Positions 1 through 11,393 of a stretch of 64,000 nucleotides of DNA are shown piece by piece. The notes beneath the pieces were generated by a model that was not told the DNA's origin, ran no database searches, and saw only the letters and a program-made list of their open reading frames with translations. This DNA is from Hyparrhenia diplandra. Lineage: Eukaryota; Streptophyta; Magnoliopsida; Poales; Poaceae. The first letter of the stretch is position 1. Every line of letters starts with the position of its first letter. The translations under genes and the position numbers were made by a program. Location of the stretch: the NCBI GenBank assembly GCA_015847255.1, contig JADLZK010007838.1, positions 1-64,000 of the forward strand. The letters run 5' to 3'.

Positions 1-123
1 GAGCTACGCTACAAGGGACAACGGAGGCCGCTCGAACCTGCGCGGGGAGGCCAGAGCGAGGCGGCGACGCAGCTTGTGGATGAAGATGAGCGCTCGCGTG
101 AGTTGGCGAAGGTGAAGACACAG
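1..123 (+). other. Exon-like open frame at the left window edge
   Basis: The first forward frame is open from base 1 and reads a charged, helix-prone peptide (for example DEDERSRELAKVKTQ) directly into a consensus splice donor CAG|GTGAGT at 123/124. It sits beyond the 3' end of the minus-strand gypsy element. Some Tat-lineage elements carry an extra or antisense reading frame between integrase and the 3' LTR, which is one explanation; a host exon is another. No family is recognised and no partner exon was found. Confidence 0.2.
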
Positions 124-689
124 GTGAGTTGCGGGCGCAATATTTTGTTGCCTTCAGCGTAGCGAAGAACTTTAGGGTGAGCAGGTTAAAAACACTTAGA
201 GTTTAGCGGAGAGCCCGCTGGATGTGGGTGGCATTAATAGCTAGTATTACTTTGTTTTTATTTAGGAGTCGTTTAGCATGCGTGTGCGATTATGGTCGAC
301 CTGATTAGGAGTGTTATCATGTAGGTCGTGGCAGAAAGGATGTCACCTATGACGGACTCCGGTCACTAGCCTTAACTTGGCGTCAGAACATGGCGCGGCA
401 AGGAGACGCGTTGCTCGAGGCAAGCTATTGGGGCTGTTCCGACTACGGCTGAGAGTCACGCGCGTCGCCGGTCTATGCGGGAGTACACCGGTGCGCTATC
501 TTTAGCGAAAGCGACCAGAAAGTGCTGAGGCGACTCAGGGGTCAGTGACTTTAGAGTATGGTCGAGCGTGGAAATAAATTATTGTAGTCGGTCGAAAGAA
601 AATATAACCATGTCAGCGGAACTCACTTTATTAATCATGCGATAGAAGAAGGTAAATGATACAAGCGGGGCTTCTGAGGTCCAGGAGTC
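124..689. other. No gene recognised; 3' flank of the Tat-like element
   Basis: No frame of useful length and no recognisable motif. By position this should be the region between the integrase C-terminus and the 3' LTR of the minus-strand gypsy element. No match to the 7230-7693 LTR was noticed here, so the 3' LTR is either outside the window or lost. Confidence 0.35.
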
Positions 690-1830
690 ACGCGAGTAAA
701 ACGAAATCGTAAGTAGATGCTCGATGTTCCGGGGAGTTAGGGATATCAATATCGATCCGTGAAAGTGCGTCGGCAGCTAAGCTCTGGTCGAGGTGCATCT
801 CCTTAACTGTAGGAGCGCTTCAATGAGAACCCGGCTTGTGAACACTCTTACTGCTTCCTTCGAAGGACCTGGTGCTTCAGCTGACATAAGGCTCTTCGCG
901 CACATGCGATTGCCAATAATACTCAGTGACGCCCTCGGTATTTTGCGTTCCGCGTGCAACATTGCGGTGAGATCCTCGAGCACGACACGTCGAGCTCATC
1001 TGCTCGGTTGTAGTCGAGAGCTTCTTCATTATAGTTCTCACACCGAGAAGGCGGCGATATCGGCCGGGAGAGGCAGCCGGAAGCCCAAACACCGCGGAAA
1101 TGTCATGGAGAAAGCGCTGTCGCTTGCGACTGAGTTGGGTTCGGGTCGGATGTGACGGCAGGCCGACTCTGAGCAGCGACGAGGGGTATTTCCACGTGCG
1201 GTCGGGAAGAGTAAGCTTCATAGCGCCTCTAGTATCATGCTCGTTTGCTGGCTCGAAGCTTGCCCGTGTGGCACGGGTGAAGCTTGACGGACTACATATT
1301 TCACCCGTGCAATGCCTTTGATCTTCCTACGAAATCCCGAGAGTGTGTGCCGGTGAAAGTCTTTCCGCAGATGCTGTGACAATGGAATTCGAGGATCCGA
1401 AGCGATGGATGACCTCATCTAGCATCTCGGCTTGACGCTTATCTTTGGTTGGCGTCGACCCGGCGGGAGGTACTCAATCCACTTGGAGAACTTGTCGACC
1501 ATGGCGAGAGATCCGCGAAACCACACGGGCACGCTGAAAGGCCCTATGGCGTCGAAGTCCCGGCGAAGAAGGCCGTGCGGCCCGCAGTACCGTGCGGAGC
1601 TGCGTCGCGGCCCGAAGCACGCGTGTGATACGCCACGCGAAGAATTGGCGAGTTCGTGCGATAGGCGTTGCAGTGTTACGCATCGGCGACGGCTGTCGGC
1701 CGATGAAATCCTACGCGAGGAAAGCCTTGCGCGCCCGGTACAAGAGGCGGCATGATTTGCCGCGGGTGCCACCATGGATTTCGATGAGTCGAGCTTTATA
1801 CCATCCTCCTCGGATATGCGCCACAACGGG
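690..1830 (-). pseudogene. Decayed integrase and C-terminal tail of the Tat-like element
   Basis: The minus strand reads AMVDKFSKWIEYLP at about 1470-1510, preceded by DFDAIGPFSVPV, which matches the integrase core opening D.VGPF...VAVDKFSKWIE. Downstream, about 1380-1410, is VIHRFGSSNSIVT (canonical IHRFGVPxSIITDNG), then QTSMILEAL near 1218 (canonical NGLILEGLK). Near 860 is QVLRRKQ, the GDLVLRR box. Near 700 is IDIPNSPEHRA, resembling the LPNSWNIEHLR end of these polyproteins. The order is complete but the frame is not: catalytic residues are partly lost and stops are frequent. Confidence 0.75.
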
Positions 1831-2179
1831 ACCCGGTCGAGACTCTTCCCTCATGCGAGGCCGTCGACTAGGATGTAATTCTTGCTCCCGGCTGGCCAGG
1901 ATAAGGCGCTCTTGCTCGTTTGTCCTCGGGAACCAGAGCTTCTGTAGGTATTTGATGATGGGGACCCGCCAATCTTCATCAAGCTGTGCGGGATAACGTG
2001 GCGACTATGTGGTCGGTGTTTCGGGAGGCCAGGCGCAGGATCAACGATGGTTGGTTTAAGATCTTCCAGAGGCAGCCGGTAGGTATCTTTGCTGAGAGGG
2101 CCGAGCTTGGAAGAAGTTCATCCGGCGAGCTTAGGTTATAATCTCAGAACCCACTTGAGTCAGGGTGAGAGGCGTGAAC

Positions 2180-2830
2180 TTGCCTTCCAACTTTCTTACT
2201 CATTTGCATAAGCATCATCTTTGCGCTCTTGCAATCCCAATCTTTGTTGACCTACTTGATTACCAACGCAGGGTCCACGAACACACCTGTCTAGCAGAAT
2301 CCCAATTTGAGCGAAGCGTCACGGAGGCCGAAGAGGCGACCTCCATTACTCCATGGCATTCTTTGTAGGAAGTGGATCCATGAACATCTCTGGGGATCTC
2401 GTGTCTCGGTGATATGATGTAGGCGGCACACGACGGCGTCAATATTAGGCGAACCATCGAAGTACATCGTCGAGCGTTCTCTTGGCGGGTGTCTTGAGGG
2501 GAGTCTCGATAAGATCCATTCACGAGGCGAAATCGGCCAACGCTTGTGACTTTATGGTACTCTTGTTTTTGTACTCGATGGTAAATAGGCTGAGCTTCGA
2601 TGCGCCCACTTACATATACAAGCCCGTTGGCATCTTTATTCCGCGGGCGTCGCCCAAGGATATCGGACACCACGGTGATCCGGGTGAAGGTCGAAAGTAA
2701 TCGCGGTAGCTTTTCGGGGGCGTGATCGAGAATCCCATAGAGCAACTTCTGAGATATCTGGTACCTTTGTTTGGAATCGTTGAGTACCTCGTGCGGGCCA
2801 GTAGACCCGGCGCTTGGGCGGGTACACATG
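2180..2830 (-). pseudogene. Decayed tandem RNase H domains of the Tat-like element
   Basis: The minus strand shows KQRYQISQKLLYGIL with a nearby ITVVSD (about 2640-2775), matching the RT-linked RNase H segment usually written YPxxQKLLYAVL...ITVVT. Further on, about 2403-2480, is TMYFDGSPNID, the opening of the second, archaeal-type RNase H. A segment VNKDWDCKSAKM near 2200-2250 corresponds to the conserved VNKEWDCxxxKM that ends that domain in grass Tat elements. Stops and frameshifts lie between them. The pairing of two RNase H domains is the main evidence for the Tat assignment. Confidence 0.7.
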
Positions 2831-3289
2831 CCCTCCTAAGCGTGCTCAACAACGCAGGCGGTGCTAACTACCGGTTGGTTCGTTTGCTGATGTCAGAGCG
2901 ATATCTCCTCCTCATGCGTTCGGGGCCACCAACAGGTGGTGTGGTACGAAAGCTTCTTGAAGCCGTTTAAGGCCCCTCTTGAGCCTCGTTGGTCCACCTA
3001 AAGCTTCTCGCATGAAGGAGTTTGAGAACGGCAATCCTTTTTCCGCGAGGCGTGCGGTAGCGACTCAAAATTTGCCATCATCCGGATCAACCGGACATCT
3101 TTAGCGTTTTGGGGTGGTTTCATCCATGATGGCGTTGATTTTCTGCAGGTTCGGCTCAATACCTCGTACGCTCGCGATGTTTGGAGCAAGGATTCTTGGG
3201 AAGGGGCGCCCAAAAGCACACTTTCGGGGTTTAGTTTTCCCACTAGTACTTTCGTTTAGGTTGCGAACACCCTTGCAAGGTTAGGTCGA

Positions 3290-3970
3290 CCGGGGAAAGG
3301 CGCTCTGGGTCTTCACCGACATCGTCGACATAAGCTTTGGTCGGGGATAAAAAGGTTCCTAAAGCGGCCTGTATAGCCGGCGGTAGGTAGCTCAGAGCAT
3401 TCTTTAACTTTCGAGCGACATAGTATTGTAGCGGTAGGCGCCAAGCGGAGTGATGAAGGGAGTCTTCTCACGATCTTCAACGCGCAAAGGGCAATCGATG
3501 ATATTCGGTAGCGATCCGAAGGAAAGGCTCAGTAGCCCGGGCAAAGTGGAGCCAACAACCCGACGGGATACGGGAGACCAAAGCGGGTCTTTAGGGCAAG
3601 CCCTATTGAGATCGGTATAATCAACGCGACATCCTCCTCCACTCTTTATTCTTCTTTTACAAGGACCCGAGATTAGCTATCCGGTCGGGATGATACACTT
3701 CACGAATAAAACCAGCGCCTAGTAGCCTAGTTATACGCTTTAATAGCGACTGATTTTCTTTATTGAAACGACGCATCTTCTAGGCGCATCGGCTCGGCCG
3801 TCGGCTTGACTGCGTAGGGCGGTGCTTTCGTCCGCTCCGGTACTCGTGCATGTCCGCGGGTTTCCCATAAAAATGCTCATGTTCTCCTCGGGAGGCCCGG
3901 GCAATGCCAGCGTCTTCCTATTTCGGTCAAGGTTGGCGCTATCTTGCCGTCTTGGGCTGCCGCCCTCCAC
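3290..3970 (-). pseudogene. Decayed reverse transcriptase of the Tat-like element
   Basis: Minus-strand translation gives three landmarks in the right order. A linker similar to the pre-RT 'ADIFAW...DMPG' segment (MSIFMGNPRTC) lies near 3860-3900. The motif CRVDYTDLNRACPKDP lies at about 3583-3634 and corresponds to the canonical VDFTDLNKACPKD of Tat/RIRE2-type RT. The catalytic-type box AYVDDVGEDPE lies at about 3305-3340. The three are in different frames, so several indels separate them. The YVDD box itself is preserved, but no continuous polymerase could be made. Confidence 0.8.
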
Positions 3971-3974
3971 CCAT

Positions 3975-6900
3975 TTGGATATCTTTAGTATCAGACGGCT
4001 TAGTGGTCTTCTTCGTTAGCTCTTCCTAGGGTATCGAGGGGTCGGAGGGTTCGGCTTCGCCAGCGTTCTTGATGACCTCCTCTTGTCGTATCGATTGGAG
4101 GATGAACTCTCGCTTGTCGAGGCCCTCCTTCTCCTTGAGATGAGGCACCGATGTGTACATTGGCTCTGCATATAAGGACCCCATACTCCGTGGGGATCTT
4201 GAGGATAAGTGGCCGTAGTGCGGGACCGCCATAAGCTGGTCGGTCGAGCGTCTAATGGCGTGTTAATGCGATGACCGAAGTCGGCGGCGGCGAAGTCGCG
4301 TATGCGGATGCGGTGGTGCCGAACCGCCGGCGTGCGGCAGGCGCGCTTTGCGAGAGAAGTGGATGACTCCGGCGGGGATTCTAACGGGTGGTCGTCTGCG
4401 GCGGGTGGGTCGCTTGTTGATAACTCCCGGAAGCTTTCGTGGGTTGGAACGCTGACATGTTTGAGGGCACTCCCTCCCGTCGATGAGGACCTTCTCGAAG
4501 CGGCGGCGTCCGATCCGCCGGATCGAGACAAGTGGGAGCACTTGGGGAGTGGTTAACATTGCAGCATTAAATTAACATTTTGAAAATTTGATGACCCGAT
4601 TCGGAGAGCGTTGGCCCTGTCAAGGTCAGTCACCCTCGCTGAAGTCTTTGATGGTATTCGGGACATTACGGGCGGGAACCTTGCGATCCCGCCCCATGCG
4701 GCTGTAGTGGCGCCGCGTGATCATGTGGTTAGCGCGTGCATTGCGATAACCAGTTAACTGGGATCAACATGCGTGATGCGGGTGTCCTCGGGCGTCGAGG
4801 GCAATATAGAGCCTCCTGGGCACCTTTCGTGGTTGAGCTTGAGCTTCTTTCTCTACAGCTTTCATACTCGGCATTGAAGTGCCGGAGCACTTCGTGAGCT
4901 GCGATTAAAGTCCGGTGCGGGGGCGCTAGTGTGGGAGCTTCTTGATGGGATCTAGCCCGGTTGAAGGCTTCTTCCTCGCCAGCCGCCCAGCGTTATTGGC
5001 GCCACCTCCCGGCAGTTCCGATCATGGCGGCGCTCGTGACGTAGTTCTTTGCGACCTTCGTCGGCGGCTAATGTCGGCGAAGTCGTCGAAGACGGTGATT
5101 AGCTATCGTGGCCTTCGTCGTAAACATCATCGCATGAGTGGCATCACCGTAGGGAATGTTCGTGACGAGTAGCCATAATCCTTGTGGCATTTTCGGCCTG
5201 CGTCTTGCGGTTTGGACATGGTGCGTGACCTTGGTCTTGTGAGCTTCTTCCCTAGCGGCTCCTAGGCGGCAAGCGTTACCGTTGGAGCAGGCCCTTAGTG
5301 AGCGCTTACCCGGCCTCCTCGTCGGTGATATGCGGGATGCGTCGAGGCCGAACCTGGAAAGCGGCCGGATACTCGGTGGCTCATGCGGCAGCCGGCCGCT
5401 CAGAGTAAATTACTTGTGCGGCCTTGCATGTGGACTTGTAGGTCTTGGCGACTATCTCTTTGGCGTCGTTCCATGCGCGGCCTTGCTTAGGAGGGCGGGG
5501 CGGTGATTGGCCGCTGGTCGGTGATCGGGAAGTAGTTAGCCATAACATACTCCAGCCCCGACCAGGCACGATTGCGATCTCGTGAGCATGACCCAAGCCG
5601 TGGGATCTTGATCGCGGAGTACTTCAGAGGGCGTTGGTGCCCCTTAGGCCGCGGCCACGGACCCGATGGAGATCCGGGTGGTAGGGCCGGATCGTAGTGA
5701 TCGTAAGTTTCGGTCGGGTTCCGGTACATCATGTTGTACTCCTCACATCGGCTGGATCTTGGCGTCTTCGGAGCTTTCGGCTAAGCGGTGATCCCCGTCG
5801 AACATCTCGGGCAATCTCGTCTTCGCGGAGGTGAGGGGCGTTGGTTCCCATCTGGCCGGGCCGCGGGGTGGTTGACCACCCGAGCCTCCGGCCCGGAGCA
5901 CCGCGCCCGGCCCGTGCTCCGTGCCCGAACCGTCTTGGCCTGCGTTTTTGCCGCCCGGCGGTGCTACGCCGGGGGCGGTGTTGTCGCGCCGGCGAGGCAA
6001 ATTCTCTCTCCCCCTGGCATGGAGGGCGCTTCTTCTTCGCCCGGTTGTTTGCGACTCCTGGCGATGGCGCCGAAGCGAGATGACCGGCGCGAGGTGCGAG
6101 CGACCCGGGGCCGAGTTGAATTTGGCGTGGGTGGTGCCGGCGTACCCGCGGACCTCATCTATTATGCGTTCTCGTAGCGGAGAGCCATGGCCGTGCGATG
6201 TTACGATACGGTGTCTTGTGAGCGGGACGGCAGGCGTGTCAAGTGAGCACTGCGGTGCAGGAGAGTCCCGGGCGACCGGGGATTGACGTCGCCGGTGAGC
6301 GATTGGCGAGCGGCCGCATCTGCTCCACTTTGCCCGGCAGCCAGCGCCCGATCGGCGTTGCGCTCTCTCGGGCGATCTTTATTTGCTCGTCGGTCTCCCC
6401 CTCAAGGGGTCTTAGGTCGTTCGGCGAAGACCAAGTAGATCTCGGGAGGCGGTACCCTGGTCGAGCGTGAAGTCGTAGCGAGTTCAGCTCCGTCGGCTCA
6501 CGGAGGGCGGTGGTGGTGGCCGGGCGGAGACAAGAGCGGTGCGGCCGTCTGGCTTCAGTGCCTTCCTCCTCCCTCCCCTCAGGATCGGAGAGAGCTTGGC
6601 CATGCGGATGTGGTCGCGTGTCGTCGACGGGCGCCTTCATGAGTGCGTTGGTGCGTCGATGAAGTCGTAGGGTCGGGGCGGCCCTCAGGCCAGTCCTAGA
6701 GCCCGGGCGCTGGTCGCCCGTGCGGGACGGCGCGAAGCGGACAACCCGTCGCCGGGAGTAGCGGTGGCGACCGGACTGCGGCGAGGGGGCATAGCCCTCG
6801 ACCCGGATCTGTTTCTCCTCGAAGGTCGCGTCGGGCAGCCCGTGTTGTGGTCGATGTTGTCCCTTTGTTGGCGGCGGCGTGGTGAGTCAACCAAGGGAAG

Positions 6901-7209
6901 ACTCACCCATACCAATCGAACCTGTCGAGTCGCCCGAGTAGGGTGTCGGCGTCGTGGATGAGCGCGGCGTGTGCGATGCGAAACGGGTGGGTGAGCGATC
7001 GGGAGTCCAAGCGGCCCCTCCTCCCGAGTTGAAGTCGGTCTTGCGTGGCTGAGCGAAGATCGGCCGGATTGGATCTGGCCGGCCTTGAGGGGTTGACGCG
7101 AATCGGGCGCCGTTACTGACGGCGTCCCGAACTGGATGATCTCCACGGTCGATCGCCATGGATTCGGGAAGATCACCATCTTGTTACCAATGGGCGTCTT
7201 CGAGCACAC
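3975..7209 (-). pseudogene. Decayed gag/protease region of the Tat-like element
   Basis: On the minus strand an ATG at 7209 follows the LTR and primer-binding region and opens a 174-codon proline/arginine-rich frame. The spacing and the opening residues (CSKTPIGNKMVIFPNPW) fit the start of a gypsy gag. Downstream, to about 3975, only short GC-rich frames remain, with no intact zinc knuckle and no aspartic-protease DSG/DTG motif that could be defended. The assignment therefore rests mainly on position between LTR and RT. Frameshifts are frequent throughout. Confidence 0.45.
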
Positions 7210-7229
7210 ACCCCTGCGCAGCCGCCAAG

Positions 7230-7693
7230 TATCGTCGGTTTATCGGCGATAGTCTAGCGAGGGGTACCGGCTAGTAGATTGGCGGTAGAGGTGTGCTAGA
7301 TGACTAACATGATGTTAGCGAAACGGCGAAGGACAAAAACACGGGTTTTACCCGGGTTCGACCGCCTTGATGGCATAAAACCTCGTCTGCTTAGATTGTT
7401 ATTGATTGATTGAGAATATCGTGTCCCTCGGGGGATCCCTGCTCTTCTTATATAGTCAGGGAGCAGGGTTCTGGTCGGATCTGGTCAGACAAGATCTATC
7501 TCGATCGGTTACAATAGGAAAGTATGTAGTGATTACGATAGACCCATACAAGGAAACTATCTTGGCGACCACATTTAGGCCGTGATCCCCGATGATTACT
7601 GTCTTCTAATGCCAAGGGCTTCAGTCCGTCGTCTGGGCGGCCCGGAAGGCCTAGCCGAAGTGGCCCGTGTGGGGATAGGGGTTTATCCCCACA
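7230..7693 (-). repeat. 5' LTR of the Tat-like element
   Basis: On the minus strand the segment begins TGTGGGGATAAACCCC just left of position 7693. It contains a TATA-like CTATATAAG (complement of about 7447-7455) followed by a polyadenylation-prone stretch. It runs into a TGGCG-containing sequence near 7226 that would be the primer-binding region before the gag frame starting at 7209. The right edge (7693) is reasonable; the left edge is approximate because no clear terminal CA was seen. Confidence 0.55.
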
Positions 7694-9531
7694 GCTGTTG
7701 TTTAGGATGTAGCGCCCTCCTTGTTTGCTCTGCATGCAAGCATCTATGACTTTTTTGTGGTGACGCAGCGTACATTTTGTTGTGTCCTCGTTGTTGGCAA
7801 TATACCGAATCTAGTCCTGTAGTCCCCTACAGCCTTGCTCAAATTGGTAACATGGCGATCCCCTTGCATGTTTGGTGTCCTTGTACATGGTGTCGTTGTT
7901 GTAGTGTCATCAGGTGGTATAGGACCTGGAATCAAAAAAAAAGTGTGCATCATAATTTTTTTGTTTCGGTTTTCAACATATTGGCTACGATATAATTAGC
8001 TTGTATGATTAGCTGGTGTAGTATGCCTTTTTGTTAGGCCGCATGTCCTGCACGCCATGAATATTTTTTTTTTTTTTATTATTTTTCCTTGATATTTTTT
8101 ACCTTTCATGTCACGTTATAAAGTATTTGCATGCGTAAACAATAAATCTACAATATTCTGAGGCGCAGTATTTGTTTACTAGTTATTTGGGTGTTAATGA
8201 ATATACACCCTAAGCTTTATCGAATAGTAATTTAGAATTAGCATTGAAAGGTAAAATGCCAACGGTCTTTTATTAGTACACGGTACTCGGAACAAAATAG
8301 CTCGTGATATGAGCTAGATATATTTTTTTGTGCGGGGTTGTAGTTGGAGATGGCGATGTCGGTTCTCATCTAGTATTCTCAAATCTTTGAGACTGAGTAA
8401 CATTGGCACTAGTCGTCGAAAATTAGCCGCCCTGCAAAGTTTTGACACAAATGTTAGAATTTTCTATCTATTTGATTTTGGAATCCAGCCTATGCATAAC
8501 GGGTAATGTGCACTTACTGCCTTCCATTTCCCTATCGATGGATTCATCAGGACTAATGTCGTAATGTGGCCCTAAATTTTTTTGCTCCTGCACTTAAAGC
8601 TTGGGTAGTTTGTTCTGGAGATATTGTTTTGTCAAATTTTGGGCCTGTATTCTCAAGTTGGACTCCTTCTGTTATGATTGCTTCGTCTTTCTTTGGCAAA
8701 TCTGGTGTTCTCCATTCCCATGCATGATCTGCGAGCATAAAAAGTTTAGTTATGGCATTGCTCGTGCATTTACATGCATTCAATATGTAATATGCTATAG
8801 TTTGCTCGTTCAATTCACTCGGTTTTTTATGTTTCATAGCTAAATATTTTCATTACTTCTCTAGTTGATTTTCCCTCTTAATTAACCTGAGTTGACATTT
8901 TACAAAAAAAAATCTACGCGAGATGGGAATTCTAACCTTGATGAATCAGGTGTGCAGCATCCACTAATGACTGTTTATTCGGTACTTCACGACAAATCGA
9001 ACTGCTCACTAGCGGTAGAGATGCCGGTGTAGATAGTTTCTTTTCTGGGCCAGCCGCCTGACTACTTGTCCTTGAATAAATATCAGCTGTAATTTCAAAG
9101 ATTCATTAGTAATAATTACCTTGAAAAATGGAATTGTGTTATGCTCAAATGTAAAGATTTGTTAATGACGGTGTTACCTGGGGTCTTTTCCCCTCGTTGA
9201 ATGGCCACCCTTATACTATCTAGACAATCTTGAATCCTTTCAATAGCTATCATTCTTAGCCATGTATGGATATCCTGTATCGCCGTATCCAGAATGATTA
9301 TATGTTTTTGTATCACCAATAGTCATATTGAGATTATTCGCATTTTCAAAATTACCTGCTGGTTTGCGTATTGGATGTGTGATTTGTTTTTTGCTTCAAT
9401 TGACGCCATCATTTTGAAGAATACTCCAGCTGAGTCGGTTGACACTTGACTTAATATTTTTAAGATCTCTTGCTGTTTTGTAAATGGAAAGATATGGCAG
9501 GCCTATACTCACTTGCTTATATTTTTCGATG
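7694..9531. other. AT-rich interval without a clear gene
   Basis: AT-rich DNA with T-runs (8066-8077) and no long frame. An exon-like minus-strand stretch near 9060-9480 is listed separately. Nothing else could be assigned to a family. The right border at 9531/9532 is sharp, where homology to the RT fragment begins. Confidence 0.4.
9060..9480 (-). other. Possible remnant of a multi-exon gene
   Basis: Two adjacent minus-strand stretches look protein-like. One, around 9370-9480, reads TKQQEILKILSQVSTDSAGVF and continues FKMMASIEAKNKSHIQYANQ. The next (about 9180-9320) includes DIHTWLRMIAIERIQDCLDSI and is followed by GT dinucleotides that could be splice donors (AG|GTAACA, AG|GTAATT). They are not in one frame. 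No domain is recognised. This could be a captured or decayed gene fragment, or chance in low-complexity DNA. Confidence 0.2.
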
Positions 9532-10249
9532 CACCAAATTGGAATGAAAGAAGGCGATGAATGAAAAACTGCTTTTAAAACAAAATTTGGGTTGTATGAA
9601 TGGTTGGTGATGCCCTTTGGATTGACCAATGCACCTAGTACTTTTATGAGATTGATGAATCATGGGCTTAGAACATTCATTGGCAAGTTTGTTGTCGTTT
9701 ATTTTGATAACATACTCATTTACAGCAAGTCTCTCGATGAACATGTTGAGCATATACGATGCGTGCTTGCTGTCCCTCTGCGAACAAAAGTTGTACTCTA
9801 ACCTTGAGAAGTGCACCTTTTGCACCGAAAGGTAGTTTTTCTTGGTTTTGTTGTTTTCGGGACAAGGTGTGGAGGTCGATGATGAGAAGATCAAGGCCGT
9901 GCGAATGGACACCTCCACAGAATGTGAGCCAAGTGAGAAGCTTCCTCGGACTTGCTGGTTTCTACCGGCGATTCGTTAAGGATTTCAGCACCATCGCTGC
10001 CCCAATCAATGAGCTGACCAAGAAAGAAGTGCCTTTCAAGTGGGGAGAAGCACAAGAGAAGGCGTTTGAAGAATTAAAGATGAAGTTAACAACAACCCCT
10101 GTCCTAGCGCTCCTAGATTTCATTCTATGAGCTTGTTTTTCCGAAGCTGGATCCGCGCTCGTTTCGCCGCCGCAGCAGACATACTTTCACCTTGTTCTGA
10201 CATGTATACTTCTTGCTTTCTTGGATGAGGCTAGCTTGTAAGTTGGATG
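9532..10249 (+). pseudogene. Ty3/gypsy reverse-transcriptase fragment, copy 1
   Basis: Near-identical to 54371-55089. It encodes the RT palm from YEWLVMPFGLTNAPSTFMRL through FLGLAGFYRRFVKDFSTIAAP to the beginning of the RNase H connection (TPVLALLDF). The polymerase box reads YFDN instead of YFDD (Asn codon 9709-9711), and a TGA interrupts GDE.KTAF at 9562-9564. Both defects are shared with the second copy. After DF the coding sequence changes abruptly to non-retroviral sequence, again at the same place as in copy 2. The fragment starts abruptly at 9532 and is cut at 10249 by an LTR beginning TGTCACG. Confidence 0.9.
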
Positions 10250-11393
10250 TGTCACGCCCCACTTTTAATGGGTCGTTAATCACACGTGTTTGCGCCAGGA
10301 TCATACCACAAACACGTCTATTAGTAACAGATGATGGTAAACAAAATTAATAGTAAACCGAGCTATAGAAATATAGGATGGAAAGGGGCTTACAGTGGCG
10401 ACGAAGGGTCACCAAGTCGGGTTACAATATCAGAGTTGGCCATTAAAGCAAGGGGTGAGCTGGCTCCCCCGTGCGTTCTTATTTGGTAGAGGGGTGATGT
10501 GGCGGCTCGGTCGATTGGTCGGTGTCTCCAGCGTATTGCTCGTCCTCGCGCCATGCGATATGGGGCCATGGTGCCGTCGTTTGCCGGAGGAAGGCGACCA
10601 CTGGGTCCCGGTTGTCGGCGAGGGAAGGGAGGGTCTTCTTGGGGCGGCTTGGTCTTGGGGGCGCGCCTTCACTCGTCGGGTCGGCTGCTTTCGGTCTAGG
10701 GAGAAAAGAAAGAGGAGGGAAGGAGCCGGTTGGGCCGGGCAGGGAGAGAGAAGGGAAGGGAAGAAGTGGCCGAGAGCTCATTTCGATTTCCTTTCTATTT
10801 CTTTCTCTCTTTTCTTTCTCTTCTTCTCCTATTTTTCCCTTTTGTGAATATATATATATATATATTTATATTTATTTTACAAGCACAATATTTTGTATTC
10901 TCTTGACTTGTGTTCATGAGAATATTCATTCAATTGTACTCATATAAATATATATAAATCGGTGCACACATCTCTCCCGATTCCATCATTTCATGTGTGG
11001 TATATACATTATAAATATTTGCACGAGCACCTTTATATTCCCCTGACTTCTATTGTCGAGTATAATTATTTATTGTGCTCATAAAAATATTCATACATAT
11101 TTTTGGTACACATGTGTGTCGGTATATATTATTCCCAGAAAGATTCGTAAACCATTCTCATGCAATTACTTCCATAATAAAATCTAGAACTTACCTTGCA
11201 TCCTTTGCGACCATAAAGCTCAACAAGCAACAAGCAAGGTTCCCTATTTCTAGATGATGAGAGTTTGAATGCGTGTTTTCGAAAAACAGGGGGTTTCGGT
11301 TTTAGCGAAAAAAATAAATCAAGTTTTAGTTGTAATTCAAAAGTTCAAATTTTTAGTGAATTTTAAAATGATGCAAAAACACGGGGAGTTACA
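10250..11393 (-). repeat. 3' LTR of the truncated Tekay/Del-like element
   Basis: Length 1144 bp. On the plus strand it begins TGTCACGCCCC and ends GGGGAGTTACA, so on the minus strand it begins TGTAACTCCCC and ends GGGGCGTGACA, with TG/CA termini. The neighbouring polypurine tract on the right fixes the orientation. It includes a (TA)n stretch at about 10847-10866. Forward frames between 10395 and 10947 lie inside this LTR and are not genes. Confidence 0.75.

Larger units (their letters stand above)
690..7693 (-). mobile_element. Degenerate Ty3/gypsy retrotransposon, Tat-like lineage
   Basis: Read from right to left, the block gives an LTR (to about 7230), a decayed gag region, reverse transcriptase, RNase H, a second RNase-H-like segment with TMYFDGS, integrase core, and an integrase tail resembling the usual VGDLVLRR box. 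Two successive RNase H regions (the second archaeal-like) and the RT string VDYTDLNRACPKDP are features of the Tat lineage in grasses (family knowledge). Every domain is broken by frameshifts and stops, so the element is dead. GC is higher than in the flanking DNA. The 3' LTR was not found. Confidence 0.8.

Noticed and set aside
777..1221. Overlapping short forward and reverse frames
   Set aside because: The reverse strand carries the decayed integrase tail; the individual frames are fragments or shadows of it.
10395..10947. Forward frames of 100-150 codons ending in a hydrophobic stretch
   Set aside because: They lie inside the Tekay-like LTR. The hydrophobic end is the translation of a CT-rich run followed by (TA)n.
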